NCBI RefSeq assembly: GCF_026339875.1
Contig: NZ_JAPEPZ010000001.1
Span: 2,790,001-2,854,000, forward strand
Direction of reading: 5' to 3'
Source: Streptomyces sp. NBC_01571
GTDB lineage: Bacteria > Actinomycetota > Actinomycetes > Streptomycetales > Streptomycetaceae
Length of the DNA: 64,000 bases
Part shown: one piece after another, positions 35,357-43,914 of the stretch
Position numbering within the stretch: the stretch's first letter is position 1
Layout: every line of letters starts with the position of its first letter
Program-made: the position numbers and the translations under genes
Notes under the pieces: generated by a model
What the model saw: the letters and a program-made list of their open reading frames with translations, nothing else
Database searches by the model: none
What the model was told of the DNA's origin: nothing

Positions 35357-36844
35357 CTACTTCTTCTTGTTGGCGCCGCGCTTCTCGCGCACCCGGACCG
35401 AGATGTGGATCGGCGTCCCCTCGAAACCGAACTCCTCACGCAGCCGGCGCTCGATGAAGCGACGGTAGCCGTGCTCGATGAAGCCGGAGGCGAAGAGCAC
35501 GAACCGCGGGGGCTTGGTGCCCGCCTGCGTACCGAAGAGGATGCGGGGCTGCTTGCCGCCACGGACCGGGTGCGGGTGGGCGGCGACCAGCTCACCGAGG
35601 AAGGCGTTCAGACGGCCGGTCGGAACCCGGGTCTCCCAGCCGTCCAGCGCGGTCTCGATCGCGGGGACGAGCTTCTCCATGTGCCGGCCGGTGTGCGCCG
35701 AGACGTTCACCCGGGGTGCCCACGCCACCTGGAGGAGCTCGGTCTCGATCTCCCGCTCCAGGTAGTAGCGGCGCTCCTCGTCGAGGGTGTCCCACTTGTT
35801 GAAGGCGAGGACGATCGCGCGGCCCGCCTCGACGGCCATCGTGACGATGCGCTGGTCCTGCACGGAGATGGTCTCGGACGCGTCGATCAGGATGACCGCG
35901 ACCTCGGCCTTCTCGACAGCGGCGGCGGTACGCAGCGAGGCGTAGTAGTCGGCGCCCTGCTGGAGGTGGACGCGCTTGCGGATGCCCGCCGTGTCGACGA
36001 ACTTCCAGGTGATACCGCCGAGTTCGATGAGCTCGTCGACCGGGTCCCGGGTGGTGCCCGCGACCTCGTTGACGACCACGCGGTCCTCGCCCGCCACCTT
36101 GTTCAGCAGGGAGGACTTGCCGACGTTCGGGCGGCCGATGAGGGCGATGCGGCGGGGGCCGCCCACCGCGGTGCCGAAGGTCTGCGCCGGGGCCTCGGGC
36201 AGCGCCTCCAGGACGGCGTCCAGCATGTCGCCGGTGCCACGGCCGTGCAGCGCGGAGACGGGGTGCGGCTCGCCGAGACCGAGGGACCAGAGGTACGAGG
36301 CGTCGGCCTCGCCGCTCGGGCCGTCGACCTTGTTGGCGCACAGCACGACCGGCTTGCCGGCCTTGCGCAGCAGCCGCACGACCGCCTCGTCGGTGTCCGT
36401 CGCGCCGACCTTGGCGTCCACGACGAAGACGACCGCGTCGGCCGCCTCGATCGCGTACTCGGCCTGCGCGGCGACGGACGCGTCGATGCCGAGAACGTCC
36501 TGCTCCCAGCCGCCGGTGTCGACGAGCTTGAAGCGGCGGCCCGCCCACTCGGCCTCGTAGGTGACGCGGTCGCGGGTGACACCGGGCTTGTCCTCGACGA
36601 CGGCCTCGCGGCGGCCGATGATCCGGTTCACCAGGGTCGACTTGCCGACGTTCGGGCGGCCGACGACGGCGAGGACGGGCAGTGGGCCGTGGCCCGCCTC
36701 GTCGATCGCGCCCTCGACGTCCTCGATGTCGAAGCCCTCTTCCGCGGCGAGCTCCATGAAGTCCGCGTACTCGGCATCGCCAAGCGCCCCGTGCTCGTGC
36801 CCGGCCGGGCCGGCCGAGCCGTCGGGCTGGATGTGGTCGTTCAT
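35357..36844 (-). CDS. der: Ribosome biogenesis GTPase Der (EngA)
   Basis: A 495-residue double GTPase essential for 50S subunit assembly. Two G domains are seen, each with G1 [10 protein letters not shown] (about 62-70 and 230-238). Switch/G3 is DTGGWEQD and DTAGIRK, and G4 is ANKVDG and FNKWDT. The KH-like C-terminal domain follows, ending in a Lys-rich tail. About 55 acidic N-terminal residues precede the first G domain, as in other actinomycetes. It lies downstream of cmk and plsC on the same strand, 79 bases away, a normal arrangement in actinobacteria. Confidence 0.96.
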   Translation of the reverse strand: MNDHIQPDGSAGPAGHEHGALGDAEYADFMELAAEEGFDIEDVEGAIDEAGHGPLPVLAVVGRPNVGKSTLVNRIIGRREAVVEDKPGVTRDRVTYEAEWAGRRFKLVDTGGWEQDVLGIDASVAAQAEYAIEAADAVVFVVDAKVGATDTDEAVVRLLRKAGKPVVLCANKVDGPSGEADASYLWSLGLGEPHPVSALHGRGTGDMLDAVLEALPEAPAQTFGTAVGGPRRIALIGRPNVGKSSLLNKVAGEDRVVVNEVAGTTRDPVDELIELGGITWKFVDTAGIRKRVHLQQGADYYASLRTAAAVEKAEVAVILIDASETISVQDQRIVTMAVEAGRAIVLAFNKWDTLDEERRYYLEREIETELLQVAWAPRVNVSAHTGRHMEKLVPAIETALDGWETRVPTGRLNAFLGELVAAHPHPVRGGKQPRILFGTQAGTKPPRFVLFASGFIEHGYRRFIERRLREEFGFEGTPIHISVRVREKRGANKKK

Positions 36845-36922
36845 GAAGTCCGTACCTCGTCGTTCATTCGTGGTGATCGGTGGACCGCCCGCACATCGGG
36901 TGATCCACTACTCAAGTGTCGC

Positions 36923-37597
36923 CTAGTGCCCCGTGGGGCGCCCGGCGGTTTCCGGGCGTCCGGTCAGACGCCTGGCGTGGTCCAGGTGGGCGCTCAACTG
37001 CTTCTGGATGCGCGTGGTCGCCTCGTCGAGCGCCCTGCGCGTACGTCGCCCGCTGCCGTCGCCCGCCTCGAAGGGGTCTCCGAAGACGACGTCGACCCGG
37101 CTGCGCAGCGGCGGGAGCCCCTTGGTCAACCGGCTGCTCTTCTCGGAACTTCCCAGAACCGCCACCGGGACGATCGGGGCGCCGCTGCGGACCGCGAAAT
37201 AGGCGAGCCCCGCGCGCAGCGAGGCGAAGTCGCCCTCGCCGCGGGTGCCCTCCGGGAAGATGCCGAGCACCCCGCCCGCCGAGAGGACACCGAGGGCCTG
37301 GGTGATCGCGGTGCGGTCGGTGGTCGTGCGGTCGACCTTGACCTGCCCGATACCGAGCAGGAAGGGGTCGAGGGGGCCGATGAACGCTTCCTTCTTGATC
37401 AGGAAGTGCGTGGGCCGGGGTGCCACGCCCATGACCATCGGGCCGTCGATGTTGTGCGAGTGGTTCACGGCGAGGATCGCCGGGCCGGTCGCGGGGACCT
37501 TCCAGGCGCCGAGCACGCGCGGCTTCCACAGCCCGTACATCAGGCCGACGCCGATACGGCGCCCGATCTCGGCGCCTCTCACGGAGGGTGCGGTCAC
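36923..37597 (-). CDS. 1-acyl-sn-glycerol-3-phosphate acyltransferase-like protein
   Basis: A 224-residue PlsC-family acyltransferase. The H-x4-D motif appears as NHSHNID (about 45-51) and the phosphate-binding FPEGTRG near 115-121. It transfers an acyl group to lysophosphatidate in phospholipid synthesis. The GTG start at 37597 overlaps the cmk stop (GTGA), so the two are translationally coupled. This cmk-plsC-der order is well conserved in actinobacteria. No membrane anchor apart from the usual amphipathic surface. Confidence 0.92.
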   Translation of the reverse strand: MTAPSVRGAEIGRRIGVGLMYGLWKPRVLGAWKVPATGPAILAVNHSHNIDGPMVMGVAPRPTHFLIKKEAFIGPLDPFLLGIGQVKVDRTTTDRTAITQALGVLSAGGVLGIFPEGTRGEGDFASLRAGLAYFAVRSGAPIVPVAVLGSSEKSSRLTKGLPPLRSRVDVVFGDPFEAGDGSGRRTRRALDEATTRIQKQLSAHLDHARRLTGRPETAGRPTGH

Positions 37598-38289
37598 TTG
37601 GCGGCCCGCTTCTCCTCGACGAGGGTGACGACGCACTCTATGACCTGCTGGAGCGTGAGGTCGGAGGTGTCCACCTCGACCGCGTCGTCCGCCTTGGCGA
37701 GCGGGGAGGTCTTGCGGCTGGAGTCGGCCGCGTCCCGCTTCAGCAGGGCCTCGCGCGTCGCCTTGACGTCGGCGCCCTTCAGCTCGCCGCTGCGGCGGGC
37801 GGCACGCGCCTCCGGGGAGGCGGTGAGGAAGATCTTCAGGTCGGCGTCGGGCAGCACCGTGGTACCGATGTCCCGTCCCTCGACGACGATGCCGTCCTCC
37901 GCGCCCGCGGCGATCGAACGCTGCAGCTCGGTGATCCGGGCCCGCACCTCGGGCACCGCGCTGACCGCGCTGACCTTGGAGGTGACCTCCTGGGTACGGA
38001 TCGGACCCGCGACGTCGGTCCCGTCGACCGTGATGGCCGGCGCGGACGGGTCGGTGCCGGAGAGGATCTCCGGCTTGCCCGCCACGGCGGCGATCGCCGT
38101 CGGGTCCGTGAGGTCGATGCCGTTGCTCACCATCCACCAGGTGATCGCCCGGTACTGCGCGCCCGTGTCCAGGTAGCTGAGGCCCAGCTGCGCGGCCACT
38201 GCCTTGGAGGTGCTCGACTTGCCCGTGCCGGAGGGGCCGTCGATGGCGACAATCACTGCCGGGGCGGTCCGGGCGGCGCCGTTTTCCAC
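37594..38289 (-). CDS. cmk: Cytidylate kinase
   Basis: A 231-residue CMP/dCMP kinase. The P-loop is DGPSGTGKSS (about 18-27). VVEGRDIGTTVLPDADLKIFLTA is the conserved CMP-binding block, and RRSGELKGADVKATREALLKRDAADS is the lid region. GTG at 38289 with an AGGAAGG upstream was chosen; the frame extends to 38442 without good start context. It phosphorylates CMP with ATP and overlaps plsC by 4 bases. Confidence 0.95.
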   Translation of the reverse strand: MENGAARTAPAVIVAIDGPSGTGKSSTSKAVAAQLGLSYLDTGAQYRAITWWMVSNGIDLTDPTAIAAVAGKPEILSGTDPSAPAITVDGTDVAGPIRTQEVTSKVSAVSAVPEVRARITELQRSIAAGAEDGIVVEGRDIGTTVLPDADLKIFLTASPEARAARRSGELKGADVKATREALLKRDAADSSRKTSPLAKADDAVEVDTSDLTLQQVIECVVTLVEEKRAAK

Positions 38290-38454
38290 GGTGGAGACAC
38301 CTTCCTGGTGCGGGGTGGAGGTCTGTGCGGGACGCGAACGCGCCCCGCACAAGGTTACTGGCTCCCAGGGCCCCGTATTACTGGCCCTGTCGCCGCTCCC
38401 CGCCACCGGCCCCCTCCGGCGCGCGCCGCGAAGGCCCCGCACCCGGCGGTCGCC

Positions 38455-39540
38455 CTACTGCCGCAGCGCCCAGCCCCGGTCCCGCAGCGCCGCGCTCAGC
38501 ACGGGCACCGCCTTGGGCTCGACCATCAGCTGGACCAGACCGGCCTGCCGGCCCGTCGCGTGCTCGATGCGTACGTCCTCGATGTTGACGCCGGCCGCTC
38601 CGGCGTCGGCGAAGATGCGGGCCAGCTGGCCGGGCTGGTCGTCGATGAGGACGGCGACCGTCTCGTACGTCAACGGGGCGGCGCCGTGCTTGCCGGGGAC
38701 CCGTACCTGGCCCGCGTTGCCGCGGCGCAGCATGTCCTCGATGCCGCCGGCGCCCTCGCGGCGCTTGGCCTCGTCGGAGGACTGGAGGGCACGCAGCGCC
38801 AGGACCGTCTCGTCGAGGTCGGCGGAGACGTCCGCGAGGAGGTCGGCGACCGGTCCCGGGTTCGCGGAGAGGATGTCGATCCACATCCGGGGGTCCGAGG
38901 CCGCGATCCTCGTCACGTCGCGGATTCCCTGCCCGCAGAGCCGTACCGCCGCCTCCTCCGCGTGCTGCAGACGCGCGGCGACCATGCTCGACACCAGGTG
39001 CGGCATGTGCGAGACGAGCGCGACCGCGCGGTCGTGGGCGTCGGCGTCCATGACGACGGGGAGGGCGCGGCAGAGCGACACCAGTTCCAGCGCGAGGTTC
39101 AGGACCTCGGTGTCCGTGTCCCGGGTGGGTGTCAGGACCCAGGGGCGGCCCTCGAAGAGGTCACCCGTCGCGGCCAGCGGGCCCGACTTCTCGCGGCCCG
39201 ACATGGGGTGCGAGCCGATGTACGCGGAGAGGTCGAGGCCGAGGGCCTCCAGCTCGCGGCGCGGGCCGCCCTTGACGCTCGCCACGTCGAGATAGCCGCG
39301 CGCCGCCCCGCGCCGCATGGCGTCCGCGAGCGTCGCCGCCACGTGCGCGGGCGGGGCCGCGACGATCGCGAGGTCCACGGGCCCGGTGGGCGGCTCGTCG
39401 GTGCCGGCGCCGAGCGCGGCCGCCGTTCGGGCCTGATCCGGGTCGTGGTCGGTGAGGTGGACGGCGACGCCCCGCTGGGCGAGCGCGAGCGCCGCCGACG
39501 TGCCGATCAGACCGGTTCCGATGACGAGTGCGGTTCTCAC
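38455..39540 (-). CDS. tyrA: Prephenate dehydrogenase
   Basis: A 361-residue NAD(P)-dependent enzyme of tyrosine synthesis. The N-terminal Rossmann motif is VIGTGLIGTSAALAL (5-19). Substrate-site blocks include GSHPMSGREKSGP and WVLTPTRDTD, followed by HDRAVALVSHMPHLVSS. An ACT-like regulatory domain (ETVAVLIDDQPGQLARIFADAGAAGVNIEDVRIEH) forms the C-terminus and probably allows tyrosine feedback. It overlaps the upstream aroH by 4 bases. Confidence 0.95.
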   Translation of the reverse strand: MRTALVIGTGLIGTSAALALAQRGVAVHLTDHDPDQARTAAALGAGTDEPPTGPVDLAIVAAPPAHVAATLADAMRRGAARGYLDVASVKGGPRRELEALGLDLSAYIGSHPMSGREKSGPLAATGDLFEGRPWVLTPTRDTDTEVLNLALELVSLCRALPVVMDADAHDRAVALVSHMPHLVSSMVAARLQHAEEAAVRLCGQGIRDVTRIAASDPRMWIDILSANPGPVADLLADVSADLDETVLALRALQSSDEAKRREGAGGIEDMLRRGNAGQVRVPGKHGAAPLTYETVAVLIDDQPGQLARIFADAGAAGVNIEDVRIEHATGRQAGLVQLMVEPKAVPVLSAALRDRGWALRQ

Positions 39541-39899
39541 TGGGCGATGTCCTTGCGCAGGGCGCCCGCGGTGCCCAGGTAGACGTGCGCGATGTCGGCA
39601 CGGGGCTTGTCGGACTCGATGTGCGCGAGGATCCGTACGACGCGGGGCATCGCGCCCTCGATGTCCAGCTCCTGCGCGCAGATCAGCGGTACGTCGACGA
39701 TACCCAGCTTGCGGGCCGCGGCCGCCGGGAAGTCGCTGTGCAGATCGGGCGTCGCGGTGAACCAGACGCTGATCAGGTCGTCCGCGGTGAGACCGTTCCG
39801 CTCCAGGACGGCGGTGAGCAGCTCGCCGACCTGCTCCTCCATGTGGCCGGCCTCGTCCCGTTCCAGTTGGACGGCGCCCCGGACCGCTCGTACCGCCAC
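39537..39899 (-). CDS. aroH: Chorismate mutase, AroH type
   Basis: A 120-residue monofunctional chorismate mutase of the trimeric AroH class, the same fold as the Bacillus subtilis enzyme. Catalytic Arg residues lie at VRAVRGA (Arg7) and in PRVVRILAH, with the conserved RGAVQLERDEAGHM start and SVWFTATPDLHSDFPA. It converts chorismate to prephenate, which TyrA, encoded next (4-base overlap), then oxidises. Confidence 0.94.
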   Translation of the reverse strand: MAVRAVRGAVQLERDEAGHMEEQVGELLTAVLERNGLTADDLISVWFTATPDLHSDFPAAAARKLGIVDVPLICAQELDIEGAMPRVVRILAHIESDKPRADIAHVYLGTAGALRKDIAQ

Positions 39900-40028
39900 G
39901 ACAATGCTCCTCGCTGATCTGCGTACACGTCTGTCACACCAGCGTAGTCAGCCCGCCGCCGCGCCGGTGCGCGGCGCCCGCCTGACGAGACGGGCACCGC
40001 GCACGGGCCACCGGCCACCGGCCACGGT

Positions 40029-40526
40029 TCAGAGCGACCGCTGCTTGACGGGGTCCTCCAGGGAGGCGCCGGACCGCGGCAGCTCGCCGCCCGGGGTCAG
40101 CTTGTCGACCGCCCGCGGCAGGTACCGGGCGATCTGGTCCGCGGCCTCCTCCGAGCTGACGCCGGTCCGGGCGGCGACCTCCTGGAGGGTGTCGGCGGGC
40201 AGCGCCTGCGCGACCTGTTCGGCGGAGACGGGCTTGTTCTCGCCGGTGCCGATCCACGACTGTGCCCGGTCCGCCGGCCCCGACTTCGTGAGCATGTCCA
40301 TCAGCCCGCCCAGCGGGTTGCCGCCGCCGCCCTGGCCGTTGGTCAGGGACCGGGGCAGCGAGCCCAGGATGTCGCCCCCGCCGGAGGCACCGCCCTGCCC
40401 GCCTCCGAGGGGACTGCCGGGCAGGCTGCCGAGATCGTTGTCCGCCGTGGGACGACGCCTTTCGGAGAGTGCGGCCGGGGGTGGGACACCTCCGGCCTCG
40501 GACTCGGCCAATGTCACTTGAATCAT
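40029..40526 (-). CDS. YidB/DUF937-like protein
   Basis: A 165-residue protein with the YidB-family core DRAQSWIGTGENKPVSAEQVAQALPADTLQEVAARTGVSSEEAADQIARYLPRAVDKLTPGG (about 84-150), predicted all-helical and homodimer-like. The N-terminal half is Gly/Pro-rich and low in complexity. Family role unknown; YidB in Escherichia coli is also uncharacterised. The ATG at 40526 has GGAATGGG ahead of it. It is divergent from the gene at 40626. Confidence 0.78.
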   Translation of the reverse strand: MIQVTLAESEAGGVPPPAALSERRRPTADNDLGSLPGSPLGGGQGGASGGGDILGSLPRSLTNGQGGGGNPLGGLMDMLTKSGPADRAQSWIGTGENKPVSAEQVAQALPADTLQEVAARTGVSSEEAADQIARYLPRAVDKLTPGGELPRSGASLEDPVKQRSL

Positions 40527-40625
40527 CCCATTCCGCTACTTGTGGTGAGAATGCGCCCGTGCGCCTCTGGACGCCGCGGCGCCGGTCCGCTCTGATGGCA
40601 GAAGACCGCCTCGGGGGAGGCCCGT

Positions 40626-41300
40626 ATGAAGCGCCCAGGACCCCTGCTCACCCTTCTCGCCGGACTGCTTCTCGCCGTGTTCATGCTGTCGCTCAACGCG
40701 ACGACGGGGGTGAGGAACGCGTCGTCGTCCCGTCCGCGGACGCCCGCCGCCGCGCCCCCTGCGAGCGCGACGCCCGAGAAGTCCACGTCACCGCCGAGCC
40801 CGTCACCGTCGGCGTCGCCGTCCGCGAGCCCCCTGCCGAACGCCGACTACGCGGGCCGCACCGACGACGACTCCTCGGCCGTCGCCGTCTCGCTGCGCGA
40901 CGGCCGCGCGATCGCGTACTTCTGCGACGGCCATGACAAGGAGTCGTGGCTCAAGGGCGACGTCGAGGACGACGGCACGATGAGACTCACCGGAAAGAAC
41001 GGCGCGGAACTCGACGGCACACTGCGGGACGGCAGGCGGATCCGCGGCACCGTCCACCTCGGCGGGCAGCGCTACGCCTTCACGGCCGACAAGGCGGTCA
41101 AGCCGTCCGGGCTCTACCGCGCGACGGCCACGGTGCGCGGCGCCGAGCTGGACGGCGGCTGGATCGTGCTGCCCGGCGGCAGGCAGGTCGGCATTCTCGA
41201 CCGCGACGGCGAACCCTCCGCGGCACCCGTGATCGACCCGGAGACCGGCGCCGTCACGGTCGACGGAAAGAAGCTCACCGCACGCCCCGTCACGCCGTGA
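40626..41300 (+). CDS. Secreted or anchored protein of unknown function
   Basis: A 224-residue protein with an N-terminal hydrophobic segment (LLTLLAGLLLAVFMLSL, about 7-23) acting as signal or anchor. A Pro/Ser/Thr-rich stalk (about 34-70) and an extracellular beta-rich domain follow (AGRTDDDSSAVAVSLRDGRAIAYFCDG, later GGQRYAFTADKAVKPSGLYRATA). Only one Cys is visible in the exported part. A short run of imperfect repeats follows its stop. No family recognised. Confidence 0.75.
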   Translation: MKRPGPLLTLLAGLLLAVFMLSLNATTGVRNASSSRPRTPAAAPPASATPEKSTSPPSPSPSASPSASPLPNADYAGRTDDDSSAVAVSLRDGRAIAYFCDGHDKESWLKGDVEDDGTMRLTGKNGAELDGTLRDGRRIRGTVHLGGQRYAFTADKAVKPSGLYRATATVRGAELDGGWIVLPGGRQVGILDRDGEPSAAPVIDPETGAVTVDGKKLTARPVTP

Positions 41301-41364
41301 CCGCTCGACGCCGTGCCCCGCTCGACGACTCCATGACCCGCTCGACGCCGTGACCCGCTCGACG
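41301..41364 (+). repeat. Four-copy tandem repeat between two genes
   Basis: The word CCGCTCGACG starts at 41301, 41318, 41338 and 41355 (spacing 17, 20, 17 bases), followed in each case by variants of CCGTGAC or similar. It begins at the stop of the preceding gene and ends 64 bases before the DUF6529 start. TTCCCGACCAGG also occurs twice just downstream (41369 and 41409). Confidence 0.7.
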
Positions 41365-41427
41365 CCCCTTCCCGACCAGGAACCCATCCCCGCCCCTTCC
41401 CGGCCCTTTCCCGACCAGGGAGCCGAT

Positions 41428-42012
41428 ATGACCGCGGATCCGAACGCCGCCACGCAGGGCTACCCCGCTCCCCCGCCCGCCCACCGCCGCCCGCACCCGG
41501 CGCGCTATCTCGTCCCGGCCCTGGTGGCCGCGGCCGTCGCGGTCGGCCTCGGCGCGTACGGCAGGACGCACCACCCGACCGGGACCGCCTTCAATCTCGC
41601 GGGGTTCAGCAGCACGAGCGCCGTGAAGTCGTGGCTGGCCAGCACGGCGTTCGCCTTCGCGCTCGTCCAGTTGGTCTCGGCGTTCATGGTGTACGGGAGA
41701 CTGCCGGGCCCGGGCTGGGCTCCGGCCCTGCACCGCTGGTCCGGGCGGGTCGCTTTCCTGGTGGCGGTCCCCGTCGCGGTGCACTGCCTCTACGCGCTGG
41801 GATTCCAGACGTACGAGCCGCGCGTGCTGTGGCACTCGCTCCTCGGATGCTTCTTCTTCGGGGCATTCAGTGCCAAAATGCTCCTGCTCCGCTCGGAGCG
41901 ACTGCCCGGCTGGCTGCTGCCCGTGGCCGGAGGACTCGTCTTCGCGGTCCTCACCGTCATCTGGCTGACGTCGGCTCTCTGGTTCTTCCGTACGTTCGGA
42001 GTGACGACATGA
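41428..42012 (+). CDS. DUF6529 integral membrane protein
   Basis: A 194-residue protein with about five membrane helices (31-50, 68-90, 105-125, 135-155, 165-190). Two conserved histidines, in ALHRWSGRVAF and AVHCLYALGF, are spaced as in b-type haem membrane proteins (ferric reductase/cytochrome b561-like). ATG at 41428 is preceded by AGGGAG. The stop overlaps the Rieske gene start by 4 bases, so the two are coupled. Together they look like a membrane electron-transfer unit. Confidence 0.8.
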   Translation: MTADPNAATQGYPAPPPAHRRPHPARYLVPALVAAAVAVGLGAYGRTHHPTGTAFNLAGFSSTSAVKSWLASTAFAFALVQLVSAFMVYGRLPGPGWAPALHRWSGRVAFLVAVPVAVHCLYALGFQTYEPRVLWHSLLGCFFFGAFSAKMLLLRSERLPGWLLPVAGGLVFAVLTVIWLTSALWFFRTFGVTT

Positions 42013-42446
42013 CCAACCCCCCGGCGCGGCGCACCGTTCTCGGCACGGGCGCGGCCGCCGCCCTGCTCGTGGGGTGCAGCAAGTACGGCGACAGCGGCGG
42101 CAGTTCGCAGGCGTCCGCCTCGCCGGCCGCCTCAGCACCCACGTCCGGCGCCGCCGGTGGCGCCGAGCTCGCCAGTACGAGCGACATCCCGGTCGGCGGC
42201 GGCAAGATCTTCAAGGACCGCAAGGTCGTGGTCACCCAGCCCACGAAGGGCGAGTTCAAGGCCTTCTCGGCGATCTGCACCCATCAGGGCTGCACGGTGA
42301 GCACGGTCGCCGACGGCACGATCGACTGCCCCTGCCACGGCAGCAAGTACCGCATCACCGACGCCTCGGTGGTGGCGGGCCCCGCCCCGAGGCCCCTGCC
42401 CGCCGAGCGCATCACCGTGGAGGGAAACTCGATTCGCCTGGCCTGA
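42009..42446 (+). CDS. Rieske 2Fe-2S lipoprotein
   Basis: A 145-residue Rieske protein. The N-terminus carries a twin-arginine motif (ARRTVLGTG) and a lipobox ending LLVGC (Cys23), so a folded cluster protein is exported and lipidated. The cluster motifs CTHQGC and CPCHGS (Cys-x-His and Cys-x-x-His) hold the 2Fe-2S centre. It would accept or donate electrons at the outer face of the membrane for the coupled DUF6529 protein. It ends 22 bases before the next gene. Confidence 0.93.
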   Translation: MTNPPARRTVLGTGAAAALLVGCSKYGDSGGSSQASASPAASAPTSGAAGGAELASTSDIPVGGGKIFKDRKVVVTQPTKGEFKAFSAICTHQGCTVSTVADGTIDCPCHGSKYRITDASVVAGPAPRPLPAERITVEGNSIRLA

Positions 42447-42468
42447 ACCACCCCGTAGGCTCCCGGAC

Positions 42469-43233
42469 ATGCGATCCGAGGCCCTGGTGCGCGACCACAC
42501 GATCTACTCCTGCGTGATGGGATCGCGCGCCTTCGGCCTGGCCACCGACGACAGCGACACGGACCGTCGGGGCGTGTTCCTCGCCCCGACCCCGCTGTTC
42601 TGGCGCATCGAGAAGCCGCCGACACACGTCGAGGGCCCGGCCGAGGAACAGTTCAGCTGGGAGCTGGAGCGGTTCTGCGTCCTCGCGCTGCGCGCCAACC
42701 CGAACATTCTGGAGTGCCTCCACTCCCCCCTCGTCGAGTACGCCGACGAGACGGGCCGCGCACTGCTCACCCTGCGCGACGCCTTCCTCTCCCGCCGGAC
42801 CCACGAGACGTTCGCCCGCTACGCGCAGGGCCAGCACAAGAAGCTGGAGGCCGACGTCCGCCGGTACGGCGCCCCGCGCTGGAAGCACGCGATGCACCTC
42901 CTCCGCCTCCTCATGTCCTCCCGCGACCTGCTGCGCACCGGCACCCTGACCATCGACGTCGGCGAGCAGCGCGAACCGCTGCTCGCCGTGAAGCGGGGCG
43001 AGGTCCCGTGGAGCCGGGTGGAGACGTGGATGAGCCGACTGGCGGCGGAGGCCGACGAGGCCGACGCGCGCAGTCCGCTGCCGGCCGAGCCGGACCATGC
43101 CCGCGTCGACGACTTCCTGGTCGGCGTCCGCCGCGCCTCAGCCCGTCGCGCCGACCCCGGCGTCCGCCAGGCGCACCCGGACGACGAACGCGTGCAGGGC
43201 GTCGTGCACGGACGGGGTGTCCGGCAGCGCTGA
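42469..43233 (+). CDS. RlaP-like nucleotidyltransferase (polymerase beta superfamily)
   Basis: A 254-residue minimal nucleotidyltransferase. The signature is YSCVMGSRAFGLATDDSDTDRRGVFL (about 13-38): G-S followed by D-x-D acids for metal binding. The helical part after it (NILECLHSPLVEY, then HAMHLLRLLMSSRDLL) fits the RNA-repair-associated polymerase beta (RlaP) family. Nucleotide transfer to RNA or a small substrate is likely but unproven. The 3' 96 bases overlap the convergent paralogue, so the last ~30 residues, which are Arg-rich, may be partly spurious. Confidence 0.84.
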   Translation: MRSEALVRDHTIYSCVMGSRAFGLATDDSDTDRRGVFLAPTPLFWRIEKPPTHVEGPAEEQFSWELERFCVLALRANPNILECLHSPLVEYADETGRALLTLRDAFLSRRTHETFARYAQGQHKKLEADVRRYGAPRWKHAMHLLRLLMSSRDLLRTGTLTIDVGEQREPLLAVKRGEVPWSRVETWMSRLAAEADEADARSPLPAEPDHARVDDFLVGVRRASARRADPGVRQAHPDDERVQGVVHGRGVRQR

Positions 43234-43911
43234 GGCCTGCTGCGCCTCGTCCAGCAGAGCGTGCAGCCGCTCCACGTCGTCCGCCACGCGCGCGTGGTCG
43301 ACCTCCGCGGCTCCGTGCTCCCGCTCCGCCTTCGCCGCCATCAGATCCCGCAGGTACGAGGGAGCGCCCGCCTCCTCGGCGAGCGCGCGCAGATCGGCCT
43401 GCACCTCGCCGCTGCGCATCAGATGGACGCCGGTGAGCAGCACCCGGAACGTGTAGAGCAGCGGCTTGAGTTCACCGGTCTTCCCGAAGAGCCGCCACTG
43501 TGTCGTGGCGAACCCCCGGTAGTGGTGGGCGTGATGACGGGTGAGGACCCCCGGGGCGAGCGAGACCAGCTCTCGGTGGGCCTCACCGGTGCGCACGACC
43601 AGGGGCGAGAGCAGCTGCTCCAGCACATAGCCGTTGCGCCGCAGCATCAGCCGTACGAACTTGCGCAGGTCGTGGGTGACGAGGTCCATCTCGACACCGT
43701 CCCGGTCCCACATCCGCGACCGGGTCTCCTCCGGCTCGCGCAGCCCGACCAGTTCGGCCGCCGGCAGCAGGTGCACACCCCGCAGGTCGACGTCCGAGTC
43801 GCGCGAGGGGAAGCCGTACAGGTGTGCCCCGGAGACGGTGGCGAACAGCACGGGGTCCGGCTGCTCCGCCACCACCGCGGAGAGGTCGATGCCCAGGACG
43901 TCGTCGATCAT
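43138..43911 (-). CDS. Second RlaP-like nucleotidyltransferase
   Basis: A 257-residue paralogue of the preceding gene. The signature reads VSGAHLYGFPSRDSDVDLRGVHL: the D-x-D acids are present but the G-S of the nucleotide-binding loop is G-A. The RlaP-like helical region follows (LVTHDLRKFVRLMLRRNGYVLEQLLSPL). It overlaps the other nucleotidyltransferase gene tail-to-tail by 96 bases. The stop of the ADP-ribosylglycohydrolase gene is 3 bases upstream of its ATG, so these belong to one transcript with the Nudix gene. Confidence 0.85.
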   Translation of the reverse strand: MIDDVLGIDLSAVVAEQPDPVLFATVSGAHLYGFPSRDSDVDLRGVHLLPAAELVGLREPEETRSRMWDRDGVEMDLVTHDLRKFVRLMLRRNGYVLEQLLSPLVVRTGEAHRELVSLAPGVLTRHHAHHYRGFATTQWRLFGKTGELKPLLYTFRVLLTGVHLMRSGEVQADLRALAEEAGAPSYLRDLMAAKAEREHGAAEVDHARVADDVERLHALLDEAQQASALPDTPSVHDALHAFVVRVRLADAGVGATG

Positions 43912-43914
43912 CCG

